Positions 53,192 to 64,000 of a stretch of 64,000 nucleotides of DNA are shown piece by piece. The first letter of the stretch is position 1; every line of letters starts with the position of its first letter. The DNA comes from Rhodamnia argentea (lineage: Eukaryota; Streptophyta; Magnoliopsida; Myrtales; Myrtaceae). The notes under the pieces were generated by a model. The model searched no databases, had not been told where the DNA came from, and was given only the letters and a program-made list of their open reading frames with translations. Both the position numbers and the translations under genes were made by a program. The stretch spans positions 992,001 through 1,056,000 of the forward strand of contig NC_063151.1 of assembly GCF_020921035.1 (NCBI RefSeq). The letters are read 5' to 3'.

Positions 53192-55702
53192 ATGGAGAAG
53201 AAGATGGCGGCTCTGAGATCCATCCACCGCTCAGCTTCGGCTTGTTTCAGGCCTCTCTCTTCATCTTCTGCCGCCGCCCTCGGCCGCCGCGACCTCTTTC
53301 TCGCCCGCCACTTCGGCGTCCTCTCCCGGAGCTTGCTTGGGCTTTCCCATCAGTTCGTTTCAGCTCCTCCCCCCAGAAACCTTCCTTTCGGTAAATACCC
53401 ATTTCCCTTCTTCGCTCGAATTGTTTCGATGCTCGGTGTTGATTTTTCGTTTCATGATTTTATTTCCCTTTTTTGAGCTTTGATTGGTTCGATTGTTCTA
53501 TCGGTAGTCTCTGTGGGATATCTTTGAGTGAAAGAATGGATTTTTAGACGTAATTAATCTCCGGGCGGAACGCTATTGCCCTTAGTAATGTCAAATAGGC
53601 TTCGGGGAACTTTTGATCTGTGAGGTTGAATGTGAGGATTTGGGATGCATTTCTGTCTGATTCCATGTTTAACTGTTTATATTGCGTTTAGTTCCTGACT
53701 TGTTCTTTCTCTGCTCAAATTCAACTGATTTATCTCCCTCTATGTGGGAGGTTACATTAGGCGCGCTTTTAGTAGTACGGGATTTTAGTACTCCTGGTTG
53801 AACTTGAACCGGGTGTTTGGTTATTTAGGCTATTTCTAGCAAATAATTGGGAGCTGTCGCTTTGTGAGGTGCATAGGGATCTAAAGACGTAGAGGACGTC
53901 GGTATCTAGAGCGAAGAAACATCTTCACCGATCAGTTTGTTTCTGTGCATATCTCGGATATGTGGGTGCTTCTATGAAGTTTCTTTGTGATGTTGTTATG
54001 ATATAACGATGTGTCTTTTACTATTCAATGGTACCTCAAATGGTGAATTAGTATTGCTCTTCGAATTAGGCATCGCTATAGCCTATAAGTTTGGGCAGTT
54101 GGAGATACTTATATGATCTTACGCAATGCCAGTCGTCAGTGGCTTAATTCTTGTGTGGTGATGAATTCAAATTGACGAGCTTGGTAGTATGATAATGATA
54201 CTGGAACTGATTTCCTCTTACTTTTTACTCGGCTTGTAAAATGGGTCAGTGAGAGCTGAGATTCTCAGACTTAGTTTTATGAGATTTATGCTATCAAATG
54301 GCCCTTTATTGTTTGCTTGGTTGGTGCTAATGCTTTGCTTTTCTACAATATTTGCCACCTTTGGTTCTAGATGACCAACTTTTTAGTTCTATGGGGAAAG
54401 TTTCTCACATTGGTGTCAGACTGTTATCTCCAATGAATTCCATTGAGCTGCAAGTTTGGTGGGTCAAATTGGTCTCTGCATATCAGTTTAATGGCATTGT
54501 CCTTCCCATTTAGCTTTAGTTTCTAAGTTGTTACAGTGCATTCCATCATCTCAGCTTTACTCTTTGTTGCAAACCTTATAGATTGCAGGCCCCCTTTCGG
54601 AATGAGTATGGGGAGCATACGTTGTTTCAGTGCAGATGTTACTCACATGCCCGACTTTGAAGATCCCGATGTTTTGAATGCATTCAAGGATCTGATGGCT
54701 GCTAGCTGGGATGAGCTTCCTAATAGCATTGTGCATGATGTGGAAAAAGCATTGTCCAAGAACATCGATGATGAGGCTGGTCAAGAGGTCTTGGCCAATG
54801 TTTATCGTGCAGCTGAAGCAGTTGAGGAATTCACTGGTGTGCTTACGTCATTGAAAATGGAACTTGATGACAGTATTGGATTGAGTGGCGAGGTTATGTT
54901 CTCCTCATGATTGAGAAGGCCAAACACTTCCTGTACCTTCTACTTTTTCTTTCCTCATGTGTATGACTTATAATTTTCTTGCAGGATGTAAAGCCCTTGT
55001 CAGATGAGCATGCCAGTGCCCTTCAAAAAATTTATGAACGGTATACTGCCTATCTGGACGCATTTGGACCTGATGAGGCTTATTTAAGAAAGAAAGTAGA
55101 GACAGAGTTGGGAACTAAGATGATTCACTTAAAGATGAGATGTGGAGGCCTCAGCTCTGAATGGGGAAAGGTGAAGATATTTATTTCTCATGGCCAGGCC
55201 ATGCCGATATTTTTTTTCGTGGTTCCGTTTTTATGTAGTTGTTTAAATCAGATGTTGTGGTCTGATATGCCACAAGAAAGCTCCAACATCTAGAGAGTGA
55301 CTGCTTAAAGCGATGTGTTCAACTTGATTTTGCCCTTTCCAGGGGACTGGTGATTAACAGTTGTTTCATATCCCTTAATCCCATGGATAAAGCAAGGCCG
55401 CTGATGCTGATATTGAGACACTTTGTGTAAATACAACCCCCTCCAAGCCAAAAGGGATAAAGAAAAAAAATTCCCCCGGCGTGCTCTCTCTGTCACACAA
55501 TTTTGGTCGGAACATTCACAATGTTGGCAAGTCTCATTTGCCTGTATCTAACTGTGAGATAATATATGATGATATAGCTGATGTGTAACCGGTCACATAA
55601 GCATTCTTCTCTGGAAATCTAATTGGGTTGGCCTTCCTTTTGCAGGTTACAGTTCTTGGAACTTCTGGACTTGCTGGATCGTATATCGAGCAAAGAGCTT
55701 AA
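53192..55702 (+). CDS. Conserved plant protein with mitochondrial-type presequence, function unknown
   Basis: Four exons join in frame to 250 residues: 53192-53390, 54582-54892, 54985-55170 and 55646-55702. The N-terminus is a typical mitochondrial leader, rich in Arg, Ser and Ala with almost no acids (ALRSIHRSASACFRPLSSSS). The mature part is acidic and helical, with MPDFEDPDVLNAFKDLMAA, ELPNSIVHDVEKALSKN and YERYTAYLDAFGPDEAYL, and ends VLGTSGLAGSYIEQRA. I recognise it as a family conserved in plants but cannot name its role. The exon 2 acceptor is the uncertain point. TTATAG at 54581 keeps the frame, while the better-looking TTGCAG seven bases later does not. Met5 (53204) is an alternative start. 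Confidence 0.8.
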
Positions 55703-56365
55703 ACCGTGGCGTTCATTTTCATTTTCTGTCATTGAAACTCTGCAGCTTGCATTTGTGATCCTGTTTTTCAGCATTTGGAAAGAGATTTTGGTAGTTGAAA
55801 AGGGTCCAAGGAAAAAGCTTGAGTTGTTGACCTGTTCTTCAATAAAGGATTCTAATTGTTGACACGATGGTGGGGTTAGGATGTATCTGGTAATGTTTCC
55901 CTGTTTATATTGGTCATGAAGAAATGTTCTTACGTTATTTGTTGTGCAAATTTTTTTTAATGTGCTCCACTTTGATAGTTGATTATTGTGGCTTTCAGTG
56001 CTAAAACATGACCTGAAGAAAAGGGGAAAAAAGAATGGATGTTCCTTTGGTGATTTCTGTATTGGTGAGTATCACTGGTTAAGTAATTGATAGGTCACTT
56101 GACTTTCAAACCCATTAGGATGGGACTCACGATACAGTGAGATTTCCATATTCAGTGCAAATTGAATGCCTTCTAGTAGGCTACAAACTCATCCACAATC
56201 GTCAATCTCAGCTTGTAATAAACCTGTCGGTTTCTGTTTTCCCTACTTTTACTGGTTTGCTGTAAGCTGACAGATAACAATTCTCCAGCAACGCGACCAA
56301 CTTCGTCCAAAACTGCCCATTTATTACATGAACAATCACCAAAGAGTCCCCAGATCAAACAAGCA
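55703..56365. other. 3' UTR and convergent spacer
   Basis: Lies between two convergent genes. No further coding sequence supported; the 3' UTRs of both genes probably occupy much of it. Confidence 0.5.
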
Positions 56366-57364
56366 CTAAATATAGGGCATCCTTCTCAGCCTAGTGCCTC
56401 TCCTCCATGACCATGACTCTGCTGGAGACTTGGGCAGAGGCGGAAGCAACAGGAGCTTCCGGCACAGGCCGAACGGCCACCCCTCACAGTTGCAGAACTC
56501 CTGAATGATCGAGCGCCGCCGCATTTCTTGGAGCATCATCTCGTTCAAGCTCGAGCACCGTGAGAAGTCTGTCCTCACAGTCATGAACTCATCCCTGCTA
56601 GCAGTTGCAGCGCTTGAACAGCAGGTGAAACAGCTCCTCACGGTCAGGAATTCCTCCTTGTCATGTTCATCGTGATCGGCATCCTGTCGATGGGTGAAAG
56701 ATAGCTCGTCCATGGCTGGAGAGAAGACAAAGGAAAAGCTCTCGGTAGTGAAGTTCACCTTGCGCCTTCGCTTCTCCATGGCTCGACTGCGAATCTCCGA
56801 AACAACCTCCTGAGAAGCACCGATAATTCATTACAAAGGTTATATTTGATCCTAGATTCCGGCTCTGAGTGCAATGGTGTGGGGTTTCCTGTATCTAGAA
56901 GAACTCTCGTGACTAATTTGAGAAATGCATTTGTCTGTCCATGGATAAAGCTCATGTCAAGCTTCTTGCCAAACAGGTAAGATACAATCAAAGCCGATGA
57001 GTTAATACTCCTTCCTGAACTGCTTTAGTATGACACAACAAACACATGAACGTCGAAAAGGTTCGTAAGAGGAAAACGTGACAATTTTTCGTTAACATAA
57101 AGGAGAAATCATTACTTCCTGTTCATCATCGGAATCGCTCATCGGATGCTCCTCTTTGGGGGTTGACCGCGAGAGCTGTCTATCGAAAGTATGGCACTGA
57201 GAGAATGCTTCCTTGAGTGCTGCAGAGAGGCACTTGCATCTCTTAGAGGGGTTTGGTGGCTCTTCTTCATGGTAGAACACGCCCATGTTTGGTAAGCTCA
57301 GAGGCAAAGGCGTTGGTGGTGGTTGCGGGAAGACTCCTGGTTGATTTTTAAGACAGGAAAGCAT
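56366..57364 (-). CDS. Plant-specific protein of unknown function
   Basis: Two exons, 57364-57116 and 56809-56366, join in frame to 230 residues. Visible features: a proline-rich start (QPPPTPLPLSLP), a Ser/Asp/Glu-rich middle, a basic MEKRRRK patch that could be a nuclear signal, and two copies of a short repeat, EEFLTVRSCFTCCSS and DEFMTVRTDFSRCSS. A conserved-looking tail follows (RRRSIIQEFCNCEGWPFGLC, then LPPLPKSPAESWSWRRG). No enzyme motif, signal peptide or membrane segment. I do not know the function. The start MLSCLKNQPG is chosen over the upstream Met (57397) because the extension is hydrophobic and unlike the rest. It converges with the upstream mitochondrial-type gene. Confidence 0.75.
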
Positions 57365-59800
57365 TGTGAACAAGAAAATGTCAACAACACAATCCAATCA
57401 ATTCTTTGAATTGCTCTGTGATAGTGGCCTCACAGCTTCCTGAGAATTGCAGGCTTTTAATCTTTAGGGTAAAGACTAAGATAAAATAAAAATATGACAT
57501 GACCCGCAATTCCATTTCAAGCTTTCTTCCTTCACCACCTGATGCTGATTGTGATGGCTGTGACTTGTAAGTCCCTCTTGATCAGACCCTGTTGATTGTT
57601 GAACTTTCATGTCAAAAGCTTGTTATTCGCAGGAATCCTAGACTTTTCCCACAGGGGGATGCATGAAGTAAACTAAACATTACATAGATTTCACTTGAAG
57701 ATGAAGTCATATTCAGCTATGACATCACACCAACCGTTACTCTCCCTAACGTGACAAAATTTGGTAAGAGATGAACAATCCCTTCAAGGGAATGTTTTAA
57801 CTGATCTCAGCAGAATAAGGTAAAGGGTGAATATCATCCCAAAGGCTCGAGCTTTACGCACAGAGTTCTGCAAGAATTAAGATCAGAAACAAACAAAGAA
57901 CTAACCTCTGAAGCTGAAACTCTCTCATTGCGCTTTCTGCATATTCCGATTGACTCTTGAGAAAAATGGGCAGTGCTGTCTTCACTTCAAATAAAAAAAA
58001 AAATTGTATTTCAGATTGGTGACATGTTGACGGTTGTTAGTGAGCTCCAAGTCGCACCAAGTGCTGGGATTTTGTCAAACAGATGGTGGCTGAGAGATCT
58101 GTGGTGTCCCCTTGACACTTTTTAACCCCAGCTTCATTCTTGATATTTAACTTGTCATACGAATATCCATTAATACAGATAGGAGTTATGCTGGCATTCA
58201 ATTTTCCAGCCTATAGAAAAGGGACTCAGCTCTAACTCTTTTTGTTGCTCATTATATTGCTCACGGGGAGAAGAAAGAAAAACCGAAATGCAAGACCTAT
58301 TAAATGACTCCATTTAGAACGGTGAGTATGTATGTGTCCATGTCCTGTGTTTATGAGCTTGAAAATTAGTGAAAACATAACGGATGTATGACTTGGCTAA
58401 CTTGGCTAACTTATCTAACTTGACTAGTCATGTTTCTTTAGTCAAGAGCAGGATATGTCAATCTTAATTTACCCACTTTGATTTGTATGAAGTCAAATTA
58501 TCGACCTTTTGATTTGTTAAAATCAGTCCCATAGCGAGAACACTGCACCAGCAAGAACCTATCAGCTTTAGAATCCACACATCAGGGAACAGCAAGTGGT
58601 CCCTCACTAGGTTGAATGTTCGTGCAATGTGCTTGTGAGTGTGTTATAATTGTTCTGTTGGATAACATCTTGTAATGTTGGATAACATCTTGTTATTCGG
58701 TCCAACACAATGTTGCATAGATGCATGCATTTTGGAATTAAATCAATGAGAGTCGGACTGCAACGGTGTACAATGGGAAGTTCTCTTTCATAGAGTTACT
58801 ACAGTATTGCAGAGGGTGGTGGCATAGAATCCGTATCAGACGCCAAGGGAAGGCTCATGCTCAAGGATCTGCTCAACAGATTTGCATATTTGCAGTCTGC
58901 ATTGCAACTCAGGTTAGGGAAAAGAAGAGAAGAATCTAAAAGGTTTCACTTTCTTACTGAGGTATGACCAACATGAAATAGTCAATAGTGAGCATTGCTG
59001 ACATAGAGGAGTTACATAATTCACATACAAACCGTTCATCACATTAGCCAATCAATCAGAAGGCTAATCAGAAGTTGTAAACCAGGATTCAGATTCTTGT
59101 GTGTGAGCTTCCACCATGTCGAAGCCATACCTCAATTTTCGAGCTCACAATTCATCGTTCATAATATTCCTCAGTTGCATGAATACTGATGAACAAGTAA
59201 TCTGGCGGAAGCAACCGTGAATCTTTCTGAACATAGGGAATTCATCTCCCTGAGAATGAAGTATTCAGGAACATGCAATCACGTGAATCTGCGATCTGAT
59301 GACTATTTGAGTGAGGACGATGATGGCGACCTTGAGAGCTTTTTAGTGATATAAACTTTATCAGACTCGGGGATTCAAAACAACAAATGCATGAAAGGAA
59401 AGGTAAACATCTGAACGTCGAATGTGCATAGTTGCCAATTGGAGGTCCATTGAGGAAAATGGATTTCGATTGTTTTCAAATAAGGAAAATTTGAAGTTGG
59501 CTGTAAATAATCATTTTACATCGACATTCACGAAATTTAATAATAGAATTATCATGTGAAGATTACGTTTATATTTGCATTATAAAGCAAAGATACAGTC
59601 ATAGCAAAGGAGTTCTTGATGAAATGTTTTTACTTACCTACTGAGACAAAACAAGCACACATGCACATGGATGTAAACAATAGCGATGAAGTGGAGTAAA
59701 GGAGAGCAATGGTAACCAAGCAAGAGCAAAACGAAACATGAACATTCAATCTAAACAGATGAATTAGGCAGACCAAAATCTCTTAAGATGTTAGACCTGA
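57365..59800. other. Spacer between the unknown gene and DPH4, no gene seen
   Basis: Ordinary AT-rich spacer. Short direct repeats occur (GGATAACATCTTGT twice near 58660-58695; GGCTAACTTGGCTAACTTATCTAACTT near 58395) but nothing larger. Confidence 0.45.
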
Positions 59801-60340
59801 TCATCCTACAGAAACCATAGCATCTGGCTCAATTAAAAGCCGAATCCTCAGAGAACAAGAGCCACAGGGAAGAACTATTGATGCTGGAGAGTTATCCGAT
59901 GTCCGCACAATCATTTTGCTCCCATCCCTTGAAATTAGACAACCCATTTCTTCCAACTCCTGAGAATCGACACAGAAATAATCCCCACACCGGCATTGAT
60001 AAGAGAGCTGCAACACGTCTCCAGAATCTTCGACCATCATATCCTCTAAGCCGACATCTTCTGCAGTTCCTGTATCCTGTCTTGAAGCCAGCAGTTCAGT
60101 ATCATAAAATCTTCGCAACTTGGCATCACCGAGGACTTCCCAAGCTTTTTGAATCATCAGAAATTTATTTTCCATGCTATGATCAGCATGATCCCTCTCA
60201 GAAGCCATCTGTAATTTATCAGGATGATAATTGAGTACAGAAGATCGATAACTTGCACGAATTTCTTCGTAGCTCGCATTTTCTTTGACACACAAAATAT
60301 CATAGTATGTTTCCGTCACAGAATGCTGGCCAAGCACCAT
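59801..60340 (-). CDS. DPH4: DPH4-type J-domain protein with CSL zinc finger (diphthamide pathway)
   Basis: One coding exon of 179 residues. The N-terminal J domain (about 10-85) starts TETYYDILCVKENASYEEIR and has the diagnostic HPD at 39-41 (NYHPDKL), which stimulates Hsp70. The C-terminal CSL zinc finger has Cys116 and Cys118 (CRCGDYF) plus Cys159 and Cys162 (CGSCSLRIRL). This two-part layout is that of DPH4/JJJ3, which carries iron in support of the first step of diphthamide synthesis on elongation factor 2. The length fits. A TTTTGCAG acceptor 37-44 bases before the ATG on the gene strand shows an intron in the 5' UTR, so the promoter lies well upstream, perhaps near 63560. Confidence 0.9.
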   Translation of the reverse strand: MVLGQHSVTETYYDILCVKENASYEEIRASYRSSVLNYHPDKLQMASERDHADHSMENKFLMIQKAWEVLGDAKLRRFYDTELLASRQDTGTAEDVGLEDMMVEDSGDVLQLSYQCRCGDYFCVDSQELEEMGCLISRDGSKMIVRTSDNSPASIVLPCGSCSLRIRLLIEPDAMVSVG

Positions 60341-60376
60341 GGTTCAAAGGAGATCTGGCTTCAAGCTGGCTATACT

Positions 60377-63300
60377 GCAAAATGCATCCACACAGGAAAA
60401 CTTAGTACCAGCCACATGATTAAAATAACAGGAGAGAATTTTCTAAACAGAGTATGCTTCCAGGTTAAACTCAAAAAATTTAATCTCATCCCATATTCAA
60501 ACAAAACCACAATCAATGTTGATACTATTTCTCAATCTTATCGTGTTTCGGGAACTTAAGCCATCAGATGCTAATTCACAAGTGCATGGTCATATATCTT
60601 AATATGTGTATGTTGGCACATTGCATGCCGCAGCCTAATATTGGTCATCGACCAACTAGGTGCGCATTAAAATGCAAATTGCTTATTTGTTCCGATATCT
60701 TAATTGAAGCCAATACAGTATGCTATGTTTACTGTCCAGGTAGTAGCGACACCAGTAGAAACCAATAGCCAAATACAAGAGAAGAATCAAGTGAAGTAAT
60801 TCTATAATCCTTTTGTCACAGCACATGATAGTCATCTCTTAAGCTCCAATGCACAGTATATCTAGTTATCAATTTTCACTCGCTTTGAAGATCAAGGTGG
60901 TCTCGTACTCTATTCAGAACTAAGCCATGCAGTCCAAATTAGCAAGGAAAGAAGTCGGAAGTGTCAAGGCAACCTACTTCATTTTCTGTAGGTCGGGAAA
61001 TATCTCAAATCCTTTCTTAGACTAACACAGCTATGGCATACATATTTGGCTCAATATCATGACACCAGAGAAGAATTGACTCCGACTGACTTTTCCTTCA
61101 ACTAGTCACATTGAAAACAACAAAATGAGCAAGGGAAACATATCTCCTATAAACATCAAGAACAAGATAACATACAACTTGAGACATAAAAACCCTCGGA
61201 TCTCTGCAAAACTTAATGTAGACTGTCAACAGCATCAAACCACAAGTGAACAGAAAACCGAGATCTAAAAACCAACACCATGCCTGATAATGTGAGGCAA
61301 AGCCAAAAACGGCAGTCTCTGCTTTTAAAATCCCTAAGAAGTATAAAAAAATATATATTCATACACATTGGCTGCGTTTGGTTTAGCTTTCGGGGAAAGC
61401 CTTTCGGGAAATGTAAAGGACTTTAGGTTAAAGGGTTTTCATGAAAAACAAAGCCTGTTTGGTAAATTGTAATAAAAAAGTGAATTGGGAAGCAGTTTTG
61501 AGAGAAAGGCAGTTGGTGGAAGGACTTTAGTTTAAAAGGTTTTCATGAAAAGCAAAGCTTGTTTAGTAACTTGTAATTGAAAAGTGCATTGGAAAGCAGT
61601 TTTGAGAGAAAGGCAGTTGGTGGAAAAGCATTTGAAAATCCTTTGGTTTAAAAAATCACATCAAAGTGGACTCTTTCACAAATAAAAAGAGAGTAAATCC
61701 ATTATAATAAACATGATCACATATGCACTAAGGAAAGAAATATGTTATCATTAAAAGTTAAGCATCCTTAAAAATTTGATAAACTTGTCGCAATTCAATC
61801 GGGTAAATGTGCTATGTCAGAAGATAAATTATCATTTGAAGCAGTAACCCCTCATTTGCATCATCGGGGTCAACTATATATAAAATGGGATCCAAACTAC
61901 TCTTGCAAAATCTATATCATTCACGGTGTTTCTACATCTTTGAGGCTCCAATATGCCTTTTACTATGATGAACCTGCCATCTTCTAGTAAAATGAACAAG
62001 AACAAATTTGAGAGGCACAAAAATGAGACGAACTATGACCCAATTCCATAAACATGAACAAAATAGAAACAGAAAATGTAGCAAGAGAGAACAACAAGCT
62101 GTTAAGTAAGTGTACATTAAGAGACTAGAACACGGTAACAATAGGAAAAAAAAAGGGCAATTTGGCTCATGGGAAGAAGAAGCTACTCCATTGTGATTCT
62201 AATGGTTGATTCACATCAATACAGCATAAAAGCACTAGAAAACCAGAGATGCCCCTACAGGTTAATATCACTAAGATATTCTGTCATCCAAGTGAAATCT
62301 CCTTGAAGCGACAATCTGTTATTGAAATATCCAAATGCTAATTCCAGGAAATTGATTACCAGCTCTTTCTACTTGCCCTATGATCCACTGATTTCAACCT
62401 TGAGATGTCTACAGACAAGACAGAAGTGTGAAGCTTAACATCTTCAAACAACCTCTCAAACACCTGCAACTTGCCCATTAAAAATAAGAACCAGACAATG
62501 CCATACACCTCTACAAGAATATGAACCAGACAAGGCCATAAACCACACATTCCCTCAGCCAAGAATTGTCATTCAATCAGCAGACACAAGTACTTGTAAT
62601 TTATCAAGGAAAAGAAATGTATGATTATCACATGAAAATGAAGAGCTTCAAAAGAAGATGAACACTGCAAAGCACACATTGAATCCCAGTTCTTTCCTCT
62701 TGAACAATCATAACACTATCTATGTGCCTGAAACCAGGGTTTACTAACCCAACAAACGCATTGAACCTTCAGATAAAAACTATACAAATCAAAATTCAAA
62801 ATTCAAGCAGAATACGGCACTCCCCAAAATTCAGTAGAGACAATTCGGGGATGAGCAAATAGATCTGAATCCAAAACGCTTCCTAAGAGACCCATGGCCA
62901 TCTACAGAAGCGAGAAAGTCTAGCGCATACACGAAAACTAAAAAAAAGAAAAAAAAAAAGCTCCTCCAACCCTTTTCGAACAAATGATACTTATACCGAA
63001 AATGTTACTTCTTAATGCTCCTCCAACCCTTTTCAACCCAAAAGAACAAAAAAAAGGCTTCTCCAACCGGGCTATAGTCTTCGCATGAGCGCAAGCAGTG
63101 ACTAATCCTAATAAAAGTTGCCAAGTCAGTTGTATAAAAATGTATTACCTACTTCCTACCATTGCAATTCAATCATGGACGAATAAGATCTCATGAACCT
63201 CATTATCTTGGGCGATACAAGCGAAGGGATTGTGAACTACGCTTGAGAAGTTTGTACCGAATTGCATCAATCAAAATTGACAAAAAGTCAACTATTCTAA

Positions 63301-63540
63301 GAGAAGACGGCGTCCAACACAACGATCCACAGCACGGATTTATTAAAAAAACAAAATTCTGTGCATTGATGCCAAGAAAATCTTCAAATTTTCAAGAATA
63401 CAAAAAGAGCAGGTGCACAAGACTCGGATTCAAAAGTAAATATTGAGAAAAGAAACACACGTGTGAAGCGGCGGGGACAGAGGGGCGTTGAGCGCTCGGT
63501 CGCCGGCGTTGGTCCGACGGGGAGAGAGAGAGGACTGGCC
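60377..63540 (-). other. Probable 5' UTR intron(s) and upstream region of DPH4
   Basis: No protein-coding gene is supported. Because an acceptor stands just before the DPH4 ATG, part or all of this stretch is likely its leader intron. Several bits look like transcribed leader sequence on the minus strand (for example 62740-62900), but exon limits cannot be fixed by eye. Confidence 0.4.
61373..61650. repeat. MITE-like element with internal 104-bp tandem duplication
   Basis: It starts GCTGCGTTTGGTTTAGC, a typical hAT-MITE end. Units 61416-61519 and 61520-61624 are tandem copies, beginning AAGGACTTTAG and ending GAGAAAGGCAGTTGGTGG. They differ at roughly one base in ten. Non-coding. Confidence 0.65.
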
Positions 63541-63558
63541 GGTTTCGTACTTGGGGGC

Positions 63559-63568
63559 TATTTATGGT
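63559..63568 (-). promoter_or_regulatory. TATA-like box of a minus-strand promoter, perhaps of DPH4
   Basis: The minus strand reads CCATAAATAGCC, followed about 30 bases later by a CT-rich, GC-rich leader (CCTCTCTCTCTCCCCGTCGG). No long minus-strand reading frame follows, which fits a non-coding first exon. Confidence 0.35.
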
Positions 63569-64000
63569 GGCCGGAGGAGGAGGAGGAGAACCGCAAAAGT
63601 GGGGAAGAGGCAGAGCAACTCCAAGTCCGAACTCGTGAGGGTGCTTTGTTGGGTGTCTTATAGTTTTTAGTTTTATTTTTTTCTCAAGTGATTTTCAAAA
63701 ACTAATCTCGTTTTATTAACTTCCATATAATATTGCTATCATACTATTATAATTTTTTCGACCAAAAAAAAATACTATTATGATTTTATTAAGTATTATT
63801 ATTACGTCAAAAAATCGTCTCTTATGAATTAATTTCGACTTTACACGTAACTCAACCCATTCTCATTTCTTTGGTCATTCTAAAATCTTACCAAAAGCGG
63901 CATATTATCCTAATCCTCTAGTCCTAACCATCAGTTTCTACTTTCGTCACAACGGTTCGATCGATCCTCTCACTTTAACATTATACACAAATTTGGATGC

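Noticed and set aside
62356-62562. Minus-strand 68-codon frame as an upstream exon or small gene
   Set aside because: No recognisable product and no clear splice borders; more likely within the DPH4 leader intron.

Overview
The window is plant nuclear DNA. Genes are split by GT-AG introns and sit in AT-rich, transposon-littered spacers. The host genes are plant-type: a patatin-like lipase, plant class carboxylesterases, a proteasome lid peptidase and a DPH4 J-protein. The style (GA/CT tracts at gene starts, many fold-back elements opening GGGAAAATTACCAAAAAA) suits a woody eudicot, perhaps Myrtales such as Eucalyptus. That placement is impression, not proof.

Layout. 1-2.3 kb: 3' part of a decayed patatin-like gene with a probable solo LTR in it. 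2.36-3.96 kb: a field of degenerate GTTGGTAA-cored repeats. 4.3-13.2 kb: two related long solo LTRs with a LINE fragment between them. 13.4-14.9 kb: a TIR element with about 250-bp arms. 15.3-17.2 kb: an intact seven-exon patatin-like phospholipase, sister of the first copy. 18.1-21.3 kb: a broken Ty1/copia element with both LTRs and its target duplication. 22.5-27.3 kb: RPN11, the deubiquitinase of the 26S proteasome, in six exons.

28.1-50.5 kb is a tandem array of carboxylesterase (CXE) genes, all on the minus strand. Three are intact (CXE-1, -2, -3), one has a 2-bp frameshift (CXE-4), and one distant member is a pseudogene (CXE-5). A sixth locus survives only as promoter-like sequence at 47.8-48.4 kb. 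Shared flanks, and a Mutator transposase relic in both intergenic gaps, suggest that a CXE-MULE-CXE block was duplicated. Between the genes lie non-autonomous Mutator-like fold-back elements with 9-bp target duplications. One of them (36.9-38.1 kb) carries a captured first exon of a VIT1-type vacuolar iron transporter.

53.2-60.3 kb returns to ordinary gene space: a conserved protein with a mitochondrial-type leader (plus strand), a plant-specific protein of unknown function (minus) and DPH4, a diphthamide-pathway J-protein (minus). The genes do not form a pathway. The coherent story is local lipase/esterase duplication with graded decay in a neighbourhood shaped by Mutator-like elements.
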